A stretch of DNA of 19,371 bases from JAJPHT01 sp035526585 (GCA_035526585.1 DATLCC010000089.1:1-19371), one strand, 5' to 3'. Counted from the first letter of the stretch, positions 6,548 to 14,209 are shown. The notes: generated from the letters alone by a model not told the origin. Numbers and translations: made by a program.

Positions 6548-8865
6548 GCGGGAACGCCGAGCCGACCGGATTCGTGTGCCTGGGCGCGAGCGCGGGCGGA
6601 TTGCGCTCGCTCGAGGCGGTCCTGCGAGGCCTCACGCCGCGCCTCGCGTGGCCCGTGCTCATCGCGCAGCACATGCAGCCCGACCATCCCTCCCACCTCG
6701 CCGAGATCCTCGCGCGCGCCACCTCCCTCGAGGTGCGGGAGGCCGTCGAAGGGGAGAAGGTGCTGCCGGCGCGCGTCTACGTGTGCCCCGCATCCTCCGA
6801 GATGGGCGTGTCGGCCGAGGGCCGGATCACGCTGCGCCCGCCCGTCGCGGGCCCGCCCCAACGGATCGACCATCTCTTCGCGAGCGCCTCCTTCGCGCGC
6901 CCCGGCCTCGTCGTCGCCGTCGTCCTCAGCGGCACCGGGACGGACGGGGCCGCGGGCTCGCTTGTCGTGAAGCTCAACGGCGGCACCGTGCTCGCCGAGA
7001 GCGCGGCGAGCGCGCTGTACGACGGCATGCCCAGGGCCGCCGGCCTCACGGGCACGGTCGATGCCGTGCGCGACGCCGACGCTCTCGCGCCGATCATCGA
7101 AAGCCTCGCCGGCGGAGCGCTCCGGGAGAGCGCGGATTCCAACGAGCGCGTCCTGCGCGAGATCACGCGCATCCTTTCCCAGGAGACCACGACCGACTTC
7201 GAAGGCTACAAGCTCGCGACCGTGCGCCGACGCGTGGAGAAGCGCCGCGCCGTGACGGGCTCGGCCGACATCGCGGCCTATCGCGACCTCGTCCTACGGG
7301 ACGCCGCGGAGCGAGACGCGCTCATCCAGAGCCTCCTCATCCCCGTCACGGAGTTCTTCCGCGATCCCGAAGCCTGGCGCAGCGTCGCGTCCAACGTCCT
7401 CCCCCACATGGTGGAGCGGGCGCACGCCGGCGAGAAGGTGCGCGTCTGGTGCGCGGGCTGCGCGACCGGCGAGGAGGCGTACACGATCGCCCTCCTCCTT
7501 GCCGAGAGCCTGGACGACACGAGCGCCCTCGAGATCGTCGGCACGGACCTGGACGCCAAGGCGCTCGCCCGAGCCCGGGCCGGAGTCTACGACCCGGCGC
7601 GCGTGCGCCACGTGTCGGCCGCTCGGCTCCAGCGCTTCTTCGAGGCGCTTCCCGACCACACGGTCCGCGTGCGCGACGAGATCCGCCGCCTCGTGCGCTT
7701 CGAGCCTGGCGACCTGACGCGCGAGGCGCCCCCGGGAACGTTCGACCTCGTCATCTGCCGCAACGTGCTCATCTACTTCGACGAGGCGCTCCAGGTGAAG
7801 GTCGTGCGTCGGCTGCGCAACGCGATGCGCGACGACGGCGCGCTCCTTCTTGGCCGCAGCGAGGCGATCGCGCGCCACGAGGACACGTTCGCCCACGATG
7901 GCGGCCCCTTCCGCGTCTTCCGCGCAGCCTCCGACGACCCGCGCGACACCGCGGTGCCTTCGGAGGAGAAGCCCATGGTCCGCGTCCGAGGGACCCAGGG
8001 CGCGAACGACCTCGCCTCGATCGAGCTCAGGGACTCCGACGCGATGCTCCTCGTCCTCGACGGCTCGTGGCGCATCACGGCCTCCAACCCGCGCGCCGAC
8101 GAATTCTTCCAGACGAAGCTCGCGGGCGGGAGCCTCCTCGATCTTCTGCCGGCTTGGCAGGACTCGCCCGTGCACGACGCGCTGCGCACCTGCATCGCGA
8201 CCGGGCGAAGCGTGCGCGTCCTTCGCGCGCCCGCGCGCGGCGCGAAGCTCGACCTCACGATCGAGCCGTTCCCGCCCGGCGCGCGCACGCTCCTCCTCGT
8301 CGCGCACAAGACGCGCGAACGATCGTTCCCCCTGGTGCCCACGCATCCCACCACCGAGACGCAGCTTCGCGCCGACCTCGAGGCGACGAACGACGAGCTG
8401 CAGGCCACGAACGAGGAGCTCGCCTCCGCGAACGAGGAGCTGCAGGCATCCAACGAGGAGCTCGCGAGCCTGAACGAGGAGTTCCAGAGCACGAACGAGA
8501 CGCTCGCCTCGATGAACGCCGAGCTTCGCGCAGGCGGAGGCGCCGCACCCGAGAAGCTCCTGCAGGCGATCGTGCTCCGCAGCCGCGAGGCCCTGGTCGC
8601 ATGCGACCCCGCTGGACGCATCGCGGTCTTCAACGACGCCGCAGCCAGGATCCTCGGGCTGAAGGAGGACGCGGTCGGCCGCCCGCTCGAGGCGCTCGGC
8701 ATCCCGCCCGCCACCGTGCGCAGCTGGCTCGATGCGTCGACGGACGCCGCAGGACAGACCATCGAGCGATCGGCCGGCGGCGTCCGCTTCTCGATCGAGC
8801 ACCTCCGGCTCGACGAGCGCGAGTCCCTCGGATGGGTCCTCACATGTCGCCGTTCGCCCGCGTGA
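6544..8865 (+). CDS. CheB-CheR fusion with PAS, coiled-coil and PAS domains; no kinase domain
   Basis: The 773-residue product begins with a CheB methylesterase domain (about 8-190), with nucleophile Ser16 in GASAGG, His43 in AQHMQPDHPS and Asp134 in LSGTGTDGAAG. There is no N-terminal receiver domain. A CheR methyltransferase domain follows (about 200-465), with the SAM-binding VRVWCAGCATGEEAYTIA and FDLVICRNVLIYF. Next come a PAS-like region (about 490-590), a coiled coil of repeated ATNEELxxxNEEL units (608-662) and a second PAS domain (about 670-768), after which the protein ends. Many bacterial relatives continue into a histidine kinase; this one does not. The ATG at 6544 follows GGGAGAAGGG and overlaps the upstream stop. 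No chemoreceptor, CheA or CheY gene is in the window, so the role is probably non-chemotactic signalling. Acquisition from bacteria is plausible but inferred. Confidence 0.94.
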   Translation: MSGNAEPTGFVCLGASAGGLRSLEAVLRGLTPRLAWPVLIAQHMQPDHPSHLAEILARATSLEVREAVEGEKVLPARVYVCPASSEMGVSAEGRITLRPPVAGPPQRIDHLFASASFARPGLVVAVVLSGTGTDGAAGSLVVKLNGGTVLAESAASALYDGMPRAAGLTGTVDAVRDADALAPIIESLAGGALRESADSNERVLREITRILSQETTTDFEGYKLATVRRRVEKRRAVTGSADIAAYRDLVLRDAAERDALIQSLLIPVTEFFRDPEAWRSVASNVLPHMVERAHAGEKVRVWCAGCATGEEAYTIALLLAESLDDTSALEIVGTDLDAKALARARAGVYDPARVRHVSAARLQRFFEALPDHTVRVRDEIRRLVRFEPGDLTREAPPGTFDLVICRNVLIYFDEALQVKVVRRLRNAMRDDGALLLGRSEAIARHEDTFAHDGGPFRVFRAASDDPRDTAVPSEEKPMVRVRGTQGANDLASIELRDSDAMLLVLDGSWRITASNPRADEFFQTKLAGGSLLDLLPAWQDSPVHDALRTCIATGRSVRVLRAPARGAKLDLTIEPFPPGARTLLLVAHKTRERSFPLVPTHPTTETQLRADLEATNDELQATNEELASANEELQASNEELASLNEEFQSTNETLASMNAELRAGGGAAPEKLLQAIVLRSREALVACDPAGRIAVFNDAAARILGLKEDAVGRPLEALGIPPATVRSWLDASTDAAGQTIERSAGGVRFSIEHLRLDERESLGWVLTCRRSPA

Positions 8866-8920
8866 CGCCCGTACATGCCAGTCAGATGCTGCATCTACTC
8901 GCGTCGCCTATCGCGACCCC

Positions 8921-9829
8921 ATGGGCGACCGCCGCTTCGACCGTGAGTACGACGCCGCCCGCGACGCGGGAGACCCCGCGCGCCACCTCAGCGACATGAG
9001 CGACGCGGCCGTGGTCGAGGCGCTCGCGGCGGCGTCGCGGCGCTCCGACCCCTACCTGGCGAACGTCCTCGCGACCGAAGCCACCAACCGCATGGACCGC
9101 TCCCGGCTCGAGATGCGAAGCCTCGCCGAGGGCGTATGCAGCCTGGATCTCGATGGACGGATCAAAAGCGCGAACCCGGCGGCCGAGGAGCTCCTGGGGT
9201 GGCGGCAGGGGGAGCTCGTGGGGCAGGACTTCGATTCCCTCTGCCGCGACGGCGACCGCGACGGCGCGCGCCGCGCCGAGCACGGAGAGTTCCTGAGCGC
9301 GATCGCGACCGGGATCGTGGTCGAGTGCGACACCGAGCGCTTCTTCCGGCGCGACGGGACGACCTTCGCCGCCTCCTACACCGCCGCGCCCATCATCCGA
9401 AGCGGCGCCATCACCGGCGCGGTGATCGCCTTCCGCGACGCGAGCAGCCGCCGCAAGGCGGAAGACCAGTTGCGCGAGAGCGAGGCGCGCTATCGCTCCC
9501 TCTTCGAGAACAATCCGGACTTCGTGGTGAGCACCGACATCGCGGGCTCGATCGTCGACGCGAGCGCCTCCGCCCTCGACATCAGCGGGCACGAGGCCGC
9601 GGAGCTGCGCGGCAGGAGCTTCGAGTCCATCGCATGCGAGGGGGACGTCGGCCTCGCCCGCGAGCTCTTCGCGCTCGCCATCGCCGGGAAGGCCGCGCGA
9701 CGGCCCATCTCGCTCCTTTGCAAGGACGGAACGTCCGTGCACGTCTCGCTCCTCGCGATCCCCATCGTCCTCGAAGGCGAGATCGTGGGGGTCTACGGCA
9801 TCGCCGAGCGGCACCCCGTCGTCGTGTAG
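8921..9829 (+). CDS. Double PAS domain sensory protein without output domain
   Basis: The 302-residue product has a helical N-terminal segment (1-56) of no known family, then two PAS domains. PAS1 spans about 60-175 (EGVCSLDLDGRIKSANPAAE, then GWRQGELVGQDF, and the PAC-like FRRDGTTFAASYTAAPI). PAS2 spans about 187-296 (RYRSLFENNPDFVVSTD, and KDGTSVHVSLLAIPI). The linker ASSRRKAEDQLRESEARYRS is the usual signalling-helix connector. No kinase, receiver, GGDEF or DNA-binding domain follows. The ATG at 8921 is the first good start after the CheB-CheR stop, 55 nt away. It probably senses a small molecule or redox state and acts by protein contact with the neighbouring signalling proteins. No cofactor residues can be assigned with confidence. 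Confidence 0.88.
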   Translation: MGDRRFDREYDAARDAGDPARHLSDMSDAAVVEALAAASRRSDPYLANVLATEATNRMDRSRLEMRSLAEGVCSLDLDGRIKSANPAAEELLGWRQGELVGQDFDSLCRDGDRDGARRAEHGEFLSAIATGIVVECDTERFFRRDGTTFAASYTAAPIIRSGAITGAVIAFRDASSRRKAEDQLRESEARYRSLFENNPDFVVSTDIAGSIVDASASALDISGHEAAELRGRSFESIACEGDVGLARELFALAIAGKAARRPISLLCKDGTSVHVSLLAIPIVLEGEIVGVYGIAERHPVVV

Positions 9830-9841
9830 GCCCGGCGCAAC

Positions 9842-9850
9842 AAAAGCTAT
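9842..9850 (+). promoter_or_regulatory. Putative TATA-like box of the LVIVD lipoprotein gene
   Basis: AAAAGCTAT is the only A/T-rich stretch in this short intergenic gap. Its centre lies about 29 nt before the GTG at 9875, consistent with a leaderless or very short-leader archaeal transcript. Confidence 0.33.
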
Positions 9851-9874
9851 GTCGCCCCCTCCGGCTCGCCGCCC

Positions 9875-11338
9875 GTGCGCCGCCTTCCCGTCGCCCTCGT
9901 CCTCCTCGTCGCAGCAGGCTGCGTCACGCCCGCGCCCGGCTCCTCGCCGCCCGCGGGCGAGGTGCCGCAGACCGAGTACGACGCCATCGAGGCCGCGATC
10001 GGCGCGCCCGTCGTCGAGGACCACGACCACGGCGACCCGTCCCTCCACGAAGGGAGCTACGACCTGGATCTTGTCGCCGCCGCGACGGGCTACGCCGAGG
10101 GCGGCGCTCCTCCGCAGACGTCGTTCGTGGAGACCGCGGTGAAAGGAGGCTTCGCCTACATCTGCCGCTCCGGGCCCGACGAGGGGCTCGTGATCTTCGA
10201 CGTGAGCGACATCGAGGCGCCCGTCGGCGTGGGATACATCCACCTCGACGCAGGCTTCGAGCCCGACATCGAGGTGAGCGACGACGGCAAGTGGGCGTTC
10301 TGGGAGACGCAGCGGCTCCCCGGCTCGACGCCGGCCGACCCGCTCGACCCGGCCTCCGCGCCGGGATCGACCCCGTACGGCATCCACATCGTCGACATCT
10401 CCGACAAAGCCCACCCGACGTGGGCCGGCTTCACGCCGGTGCCGCCCAACGGCCCCCACTCGATCACGTACGCGCGGATCGGCGACGCGGACTACGTGTT
10501 CGCGAGCGTCTACTCGTGGCAATACGTAGGGACCTCCGTCGGCACGCCCACGCTCGCGCCCCCCCAGCAGCAACGCCTCGTGATCTACAAGCTCGACACG
10601 AGCCTCCCGCTCGCGCGGCTCGTCGAGGTGTCGAGCTACATCGACGAGGGCGCGCTCGGCGAGAACCCCGTCACGCCCACGGGCGGCCTCATGCCGCACG
10701 ACGTGAGCGTCTCCATCCACCCGATCACGGGCCAGACGCTCGCGTACGTGGCCTACTGGGACCTCGGCGTCGTGACGCTCGACGTCACCGACCCCGCGCA
10801 CCCCCAGAAGCTCTCGGCGTTCACCGACTTCGGTCCCGCGACGTACCGCGCGGTCCACATGGCGCGCATCTTCAACGGCACCATCGACGGAAGGGTCGTC
10901 CTCGTCGTCGAGCCCGAGATCGGCGGAGAGGCCGACAGCGGATACATGACCTTCGCCGACGCGACGGATCCCGCGAACGTGACGTACCTCTCGAGCTGGC
11001 TCATCCCGGGAAACATCACGAGCGGAGGCGGAGGGCTCGGCCCGCACTACTTCGACGTGCTCGACGGCCGCGTCGCGATGGCGAGCTATCACGCCGGGTT
11101 CTGGATCATCGACGTGCACGACGCGACGAACCTTCTGCATCCGCGCACCGTCGGCTACGCGCTCGTGAACGCGACGGGGACGTCGCTCCCGGGGCCGCTG
11201 GGCGCGCTTGGCGGCGGATCCAGCGCCTTCGACGCGTGGTGGACCAAGGTCGAAGACCAGGCCTACATGGTGGGCGGCGACGTCCACGCGGGCCTCGTGG
11301 TCTACAAGTACACCGGACCCGCGCCCGCGCAGGTCTGA
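9875..11338 (+). CDS. LVIVD-repeat surface lipoprotein (beta-propeller)
   Basis: The 487-residue product has a signal peptide ending in VAAGC (lipobox Cys16), so it is likely anchored outside the cell. A Ser/Pro/Gly-rich linker and an Asp/His-rich stretch (VVEDHDHGDPSLHEG) follow. Four LVIVD-type repeats are visible: GLVIFDVSDIEAPVGVGY near 104, GIHIVDISDKAHPTWAG near 169, GVVTLDVTDPAHPQKLS near 298 and GFWIIDVHDATN near 408. Blade-start His motifs (PHSITYARIG, MPHDVSVS, VHMARIF, GPHYFDV) recur between them. This is the LVIVD beta-propeller family, found on many archaeal and bacterial surfaces, where it is thought to mediate adhesion or binding. The start is GTG at 9875, chosen because it gives a complete signal peptide. 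Its stop lies 4 nt before the next start, so the membrane protein is probably co-transcribed. Confidence 0.88.
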   Translation: MRRLPVALVLLVAAGCVTPAPGSSPPAGEVPQTEYDAIEAAIGAPVVEDHDHGDPSLHEGSYDLDLVAAATGYAEGGAPPQTSFVETAVKGGFAYICRSGPDEGLVIFDVSDIEAPVGVGYIHLDAGFEPDIEVSDDGKWAFWETQRLPGSTPADPLDPASAPGSTPYGIHIVDISDKAHPTWAGFTPVPPNGPHSITYARIGDADYVFASVYSWQYVGTSVGTPTLAPPQQQRLVIYKLDTSLPLARLVEVSSYIDEGALGENPVTPTGGLMPHDVSVSIHPITGQTLAYVAYWDLGVVTLDVTDPAHPQKLSAFTDFGPATYRAVHMARIFNGTIDGRVVLVVEPEIGGEADSGYMTFADATDPANVTYLSSWLIPGNITSGGGGLGPHYFDVLDGRVAMASYHAGFWIIDVHDATNLLHPRTVGYALVNATGTSLPGPLGALGGGSSAFDAWWTKVEDQAYMVGGDVHAGLVVYKYTGPAPAQV

Positions 11339-11342
11339 TCGC

Positions 11343-12155
11343 GTGGACGCCTTCTGGCTCCGCGTCGCCCTGAGCTTCGTGCTGGGGGGCCTCGCCGTCG
11401 CGCTCTTCACCACCGCGGCCGAGCGCATGGGCTCGCGGGTCGGGGGCCTCCTCCTCTCCTTCCCCGTGAAGGTCACGATCGCGATGGTCCTCATTGGGCT
11501 CAACGAAGGCGCCGACGTCTCCGCGCACGCCGCCACCGCGATCCCGCTGGGCATCGGGATCAACCTCGTCTTCCTCGCCGCGACCGCGGTCACCGTGCGC
11601 CGCGCCGAGCCGTGGCCCGCGATGATGGCCGCGCTCGGCGTGTGGCTCGTCGCGGGGATCGCGGCGATCCTCTTTCTGCCCCAGGGGATCCTGTGGTCGC
11701 TCGCAGCATGGGTCGTGCCGACGGCGATCGCGCTCTGGCTGCTGCGCCGCGCGCCGCACGCGAAGCCGCGCGAGCGCAAGGGCGCGCGCTTCGGCCTGCT
11801 CGGCCTCCTCTCGCGCGCCGCCGGCGCGGGCACGATCGTCGCGCTCGCGGTCGTCCTCGCGCGCATCGGGGGCCCGCTCCTGGGCGGCCTCGCGAGCGTC
11901 TTCCCGAGCGGCTGGATGACGACGATGGTCATCCTGACGCGCCACCACGGGCCCGACTTCACCGCCGCGACGGTGCGCGTGATGGTCGCCGGAAGCGCCG
12001 CGCCCGTCGTCTTCGGCATCGTCGTCTGGCTCGCCTATCCTGCATGGGGCGTGTGGCTCGGGTCGCTCGCGGCGATCGGGGCGGCGCTCGTCGTGTCGTT
12101 GAGCGTGGCTGGAGCACTGCATCTGCAACAAGGAAAAGCCCCTGTCGCGGGCTAG
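11343..12155 (+). CDS. Multi-spanning membrane protein with internal duplication (270 aa)
   Basis: The protein is mostly hydrophobic, with about eight predicted membrane helices and a basic central loop near residues 135-150 (RRAPHAKPRERKGAR). The two halves resemble each other. GGLLLSFPVKVTIAMVLIGL with a following AATAIPLGIGINLVF is echoed by GGLASVFPSGWMTTMVILT with a following AATVRVMVAGSAAPVVF. This suggests a duplicated helix bundle as in many small transporters. It recalls archaeal DUF3147-like proteins, but I cannot confirm that. The start is GTG at 11343, 4 nt after the LVIVD gene stop; upstream in-frame codons would overlap that gene. Substrate unknown. Confidence 0.8.
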   Translation: MDAFWLRVALSFVLGGLAVALFTTAAERMGSRVGGLLLSFPVKVTIAMVLIGLNEGADVSAHAATAIPLGIGINLVFLAATAVTVRRAEPWPAMMAALGVWLVAGIAAILFLPQGILWSLAAWVVPTAIALWLLRRAPHAKPRERKGARFGLLGLLSRAAGAGTIVALAVVLARIGGPLLGGLASVFPSGWMTTMVILTRHHGPDFTAATVRVMVAGSAAPVVFGIVVWLAYPAWGVWLGSLAAIGAALVVSLSVAGALHLQQGKAPVAG

Positions 12156-12204
12156 CTGTCGACTTCCGCGACAGACGCGACCTACCCAGTTGGATCCTGT
12201 CGCG
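12142..12204. repeat. Three-armed inverted repeat of CTGTCGCG at the end of the membrane protein gene
   Basis: CTGTCGCGG (12142-12150) pairs with CCGCGACAG (12166-12174) around the TAG stop codon. A further CTGTCGCG (12197-12204) can pair with the same middle arm instead. The arms could form either of two mutually exclusive hairpins. Possible terminator or processing element. Confidence 0.45.
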
Positions 12205-12210
12205 ACGTGA

Positions 12211-12288
12211 AGACGAAACCACGGAGGGCCACGGAGAAAAGATGAGGCAAACCCCCCTCCTTCTCCGTGGCCCTCCGTGACTTCGTCT
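12211..12288. repeat. Long imperfect inverted repeat (28-bp arms, 22-nt loop) between convergent genes
   Basis: The left arm 12211-12238 and right arm 12261-12288 are reverse complements with two mismatches. The core is CACGGAGGGCCACGGAGAA. The element lies between the convergent membrane protein and helicase genes, about 18 nt from the helicase stop. It could be a bidirectional terminator. The CCACGGAG-repeat wording also recalls dispersed repeats common in environmental genomes, so a REP- or MITE-like element is possible. No coding capacity is seen. Confidence 0.8.
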
Positions 12289-12305
12289 GCGAAGCCGAGA
12301 ATAGA

Positions 12306-13946
12306 CTAGTTGCGACGGAGGGCGGGCGGCGCGCGGAACTGCCAGTTGTGCGCGACGCGCATGTCGACGCGGCGGCCGCGGATCGTCGCGCTCGCCATCG
12401 CCTGGAAGACGTCGTCGAGCCCCTGCTCGGGGACCTCGGCGACGACCATGCGGGGCAGGATGTCGATGCGGCCGATGTCCGCGCCGACGAGACCGCCCTC
12501 GTTCGTGAGGGCGCCGACGACGTCGCCGGGGCGCACGCCGTCGTCGCGTCCGACGCTCATCATGATCGCGATCCTCTGTCCGCCGCGCGCCGCGTTGTTG
12601 CGGTTCGCCATCGGCGCGGGCGAGCGGCGCGCGCGGCGTGGCTCCATCGGCGGCGGCGTGAGCCCTTCGTGCTTCGCCACGATGCCGAGGAGCTTCGCCG
12701 CGAGCGCGGCGGGGTCCGCGCCCTTCGCGACGAGGTCCGCGACGATCAGGCGGTGCGACTCCTTGATCTGGAGGATCTGCTCGCCGAGCCACTGCTGCGT
12801 GTTCGCGGCGACCGCGGCCTCGACCTCCTCGTCCGTGGGCACCTCGGTCCACTGGATCCGGCCGCCGAGCACGCGCTCGATGCCGCGCAGGCGGCCGCGG
12901 TCCGCGGGCGTGACGAAGAGGAAGCTCTTCCCTTCGCGACCGGCGCGGCCCGTGCGGCCGATGCGGTGCACGTAGGACTCGGCCTCGCGGGGCGCGTCGA
13001 AGTTGACGACGATCGAGATCGTGTCGATGTCCAGGCCGCGCGCGGCGACGTTCGTCGCGACGACGAGCTTGTAGACGCCTTCGCGCAGGCCGTCCACGAC
13101 CGTGTCGCGCTCCTTCTGCGAGAAGCCGCCGTGGAGGGCGGCCGCGCGGATGCCCTTCTGGCGCAGCGAGACGACGAGCTCGTCGACCTGCTCGCGCGTG
13201 TGGCGGAAGACGAGCGTGCCGGTCGGGCGCTCGACCGCGAGGATGCGGATCAGCGCGTCGAGCTTCTCGCGGTGGTCCACCGCGACGGCCCACTGCTCGG
13301 TGTTCGCGTTCGCGATCGAGCTCTCCTCGGCCGCGACGGAGACGAACTGCGGGTCCTTGAGATAGCGCTCCGCGAGGCGAACGATGGGCTCGGGCATCGT
13401 GGCGCTGAAGAGCATCGTCTGGCGCTCGGGGCCGACGGCCCTCAGGATCTCCTCGACCTCGTCGATGAAGCCCATCTTCAGCATCTCGTCCGCCTCGTCG
13501 AGGACGACGAGCTTCGCGACGCTTGGCTTCAGCGTGCCGCGGCCGATGTGGTCCGTGAGGCGTCCGGGCGTCGCGACGAGGATGTCCGCCTCGCCGCGGT
13601 CGATCGCGCGCGCCTGGTCGCCGAAGGACGCGCCACCGTAGAGCGCGAGCGCCTTGACGCCGGCGTGGAGGCCGATGCGGTCGAGCTCGGCGGTGACCTG
13701 CTGCGCGAGCTCGCGCGTGGGCACGAGGACGAGCGAGGGCTTTCCGGCGAGGGCCGCCATCACGAGCGGGATGCCGAACGCGGCCGTCTTGCCGGTGCCG
13801 GTCTGGGCTTGCGCGATGATGTCGGCGCCCTGGAGGGCGACAGGGATCGCGACGCCCTGGATGGGCGAGGCGTCGGTGAAGCCCATGTCCACGAGGGCGC
13901 GGAGGACGGGCTCAGGCAGGCTGCTGAAGGAGTCGAACTTGACCAT
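12306..13946 (-). CDS. DEAD-box RNA helicase with DbpA/CsdA-type RNA-binding domain
   Basis: The 546-residue product unwinds RNA using ATP. All motifs are present: Q-motif region with Gln30, AQTGTGKT at 47-54, PTREL at 76-80, TPGRL at 126-130, DEAD at 150-153, SAT at 181-183, ARGLD at 302-306 and HRIGRTGRAGR at 327-337. A helical linker and a basic stretch (MEPRRARRSPAPMANRN) lead to a C-terminal domain at about 456-535 that matches the DbpA RNA-binding fold found in DbpA and CsdA/DeaD. Such helicases act in ribosome assembly and cold-stress RNA remodelling. The ATG at 13946 is chosen because the helicase domain begins there; the frame is open further upstream but reads as leader. The TATA box near 14063 implies a leader of about 95 nt. 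Confidence 0.95.
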   Translation of the reverse strand: MVKFDSFSSLPEPVLRALVDMGFTDASPIQGVAIPVALQGADIIAQAQTGTGKTAAFGIPLVMAALAGKPSLVLVPTRELAQQVTAELDRIGLHAGVKALALYGGASFGDQARAIDRGEADILVATPGRLTDHIGRGTLKPSVAKLVVLDEADEMLKMGFIDEVEEILRAVGPERQTMLFSATMPEPIVRLAERYLKDPQFVSVAAEESSIANANTEQWAVAVDHREKLDALIRILAVERPTGTLVFRHTREQVDELVVSLRQKGIRAAALHGGFSQKERDTVVDGLREGVYKLVVATNVAARGLDIDTISIVVNFDAPREAESYVHRIGRTGRAGREGKSFLFVTPADRGRLRGIERVLGGRIQWTEVPTDEEVEAAVAANTQQWLGEQILQIKESHRLIVADLVAKGADPAALAAKLLGIVAKHEGLTPPPMEPRRARRSPAPMANRNNAARGGQRIAIMMSVGRDDGVRPGDVVGALTNEGGLVGADIGRIDILPRMVVAEVPEQGLDDVFQAMASATIRGRRVDMRVAHNWQFRAPPALRRN

Positions 13947-14040
13947 GTTGCTTCTGTTCCGACCAGGCCGGCGCCCTGAGGCCACAACACACGAACGAAC
14001 ACTCACGCACACGAGAGAGGCCGGTCGGACGAAGGCTGGT
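13947..14040 (-). promoter_or_regulatory. Probable long 5' leader of the DEAD-box helicase mRNA
   Basis: If transcription starts about 25 nt downstream of the TATA box at 14063-14068, the leader would span roughly 14040 down to 13947. It is unusually long where neighbouring genes look leaderless. It has no Shine-Dalgarno match near the ATG and contains repeated GTGT/TTCGT phrases and a GCGCCGGCC segment. Leader regulation by temperature or by the helicase itself is possible. Confidence 0.35.
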
Positions 14041-14060
14041 GGGCCGCCGAAGCTGGCCCA

Positions 14061-14070
14061 CCTATAAATG
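14061..14070 (-). promoter_or_regulatory. TATA box for the DEAD-box helicase gene
   Basis: CATTTATAGG on the minus strand contains TTTATA, close to the archaeal TATA consensus and the best box in the window. It stands out in GC-rich surroundings. The only downstream gene in its direction is the helicase. Confidence 0.55.
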
Positions 14071-14167
14071 CGTTCGCCTGTCCGCTCGGGGTTCGGCACG
14101 ACGGAAGGAACGAACGCGTCTCGCACGACGAAACAACGGAACCCGCACATCCGTCGGGCGCGACGAA

Positions 14168-14209
14168 GGAACGCGGATCCGCGAAGGGTTCGCGGGTCCG
14201 CGTCGTTCC
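14168..14209 (-). terminator. Strong hairpin downstream of the CsbD-like gene
   Basis: ACGCGGATCCGCGAA (14171-14185) pairs with TTCGCGGGTCCGCGT (14189-14203) across a 3-nt loop, with a single G-U-type mismatch. The stem extends beyond a small bulge with GGAA/TTCC. It lies about 30 nt after the stop of the minus-strand CsbD-like gene. On that strand it is followed by moderately T-containing sequence (GTTGTTTCGTCG), so terminator function is plausible but not certain. Confidence 0.45.

Noticed and set aside
8439..8545. Tandem repeats in DNA of the CheB-CheR gene (repeated gaacgaggagct units)
   Set aside because: They encode the expected coiled-coil linker of CheB-CheR hybrid proteins, so they are a protein-level repeat rather than a DNA element.
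8890..8902. Short palindrome GATGCTGCATC before the PAS-PAS gene, considered as an operator
   Set aside because: The arms are only 5 bp, too short to separate from chance, and no second copy was found near related genes.
6498..8999. A long plus-strand open frame overlapping the CheB-CheR gene
   Set aside because: It is Arg/Pro/Ala-rich and out of frame with the clear CheB and CheR motifs, so it is a shadow.
8882..12019. A very long open frame (1045 codons) on the minus strand
   Set aside because: It is antisense to the PAS, LVIVD and membrane protein genes, which have recognisable domains; its own translation is biased and matches nothing recognisable.
12267..13979. A long plus-strand open frame of 570 codons
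   Set aside because: It is antisense to all conserved motifs of the DEAD-box helicase and shows no domain of its own.
14063..14068. TATAAA on the plus strand considered as a plus-strand promoter
   Set aside because: No plus-strand gene lies downstream for about 2 kb, whereas the minus-strand reading TTTATA faces the helicase gene.
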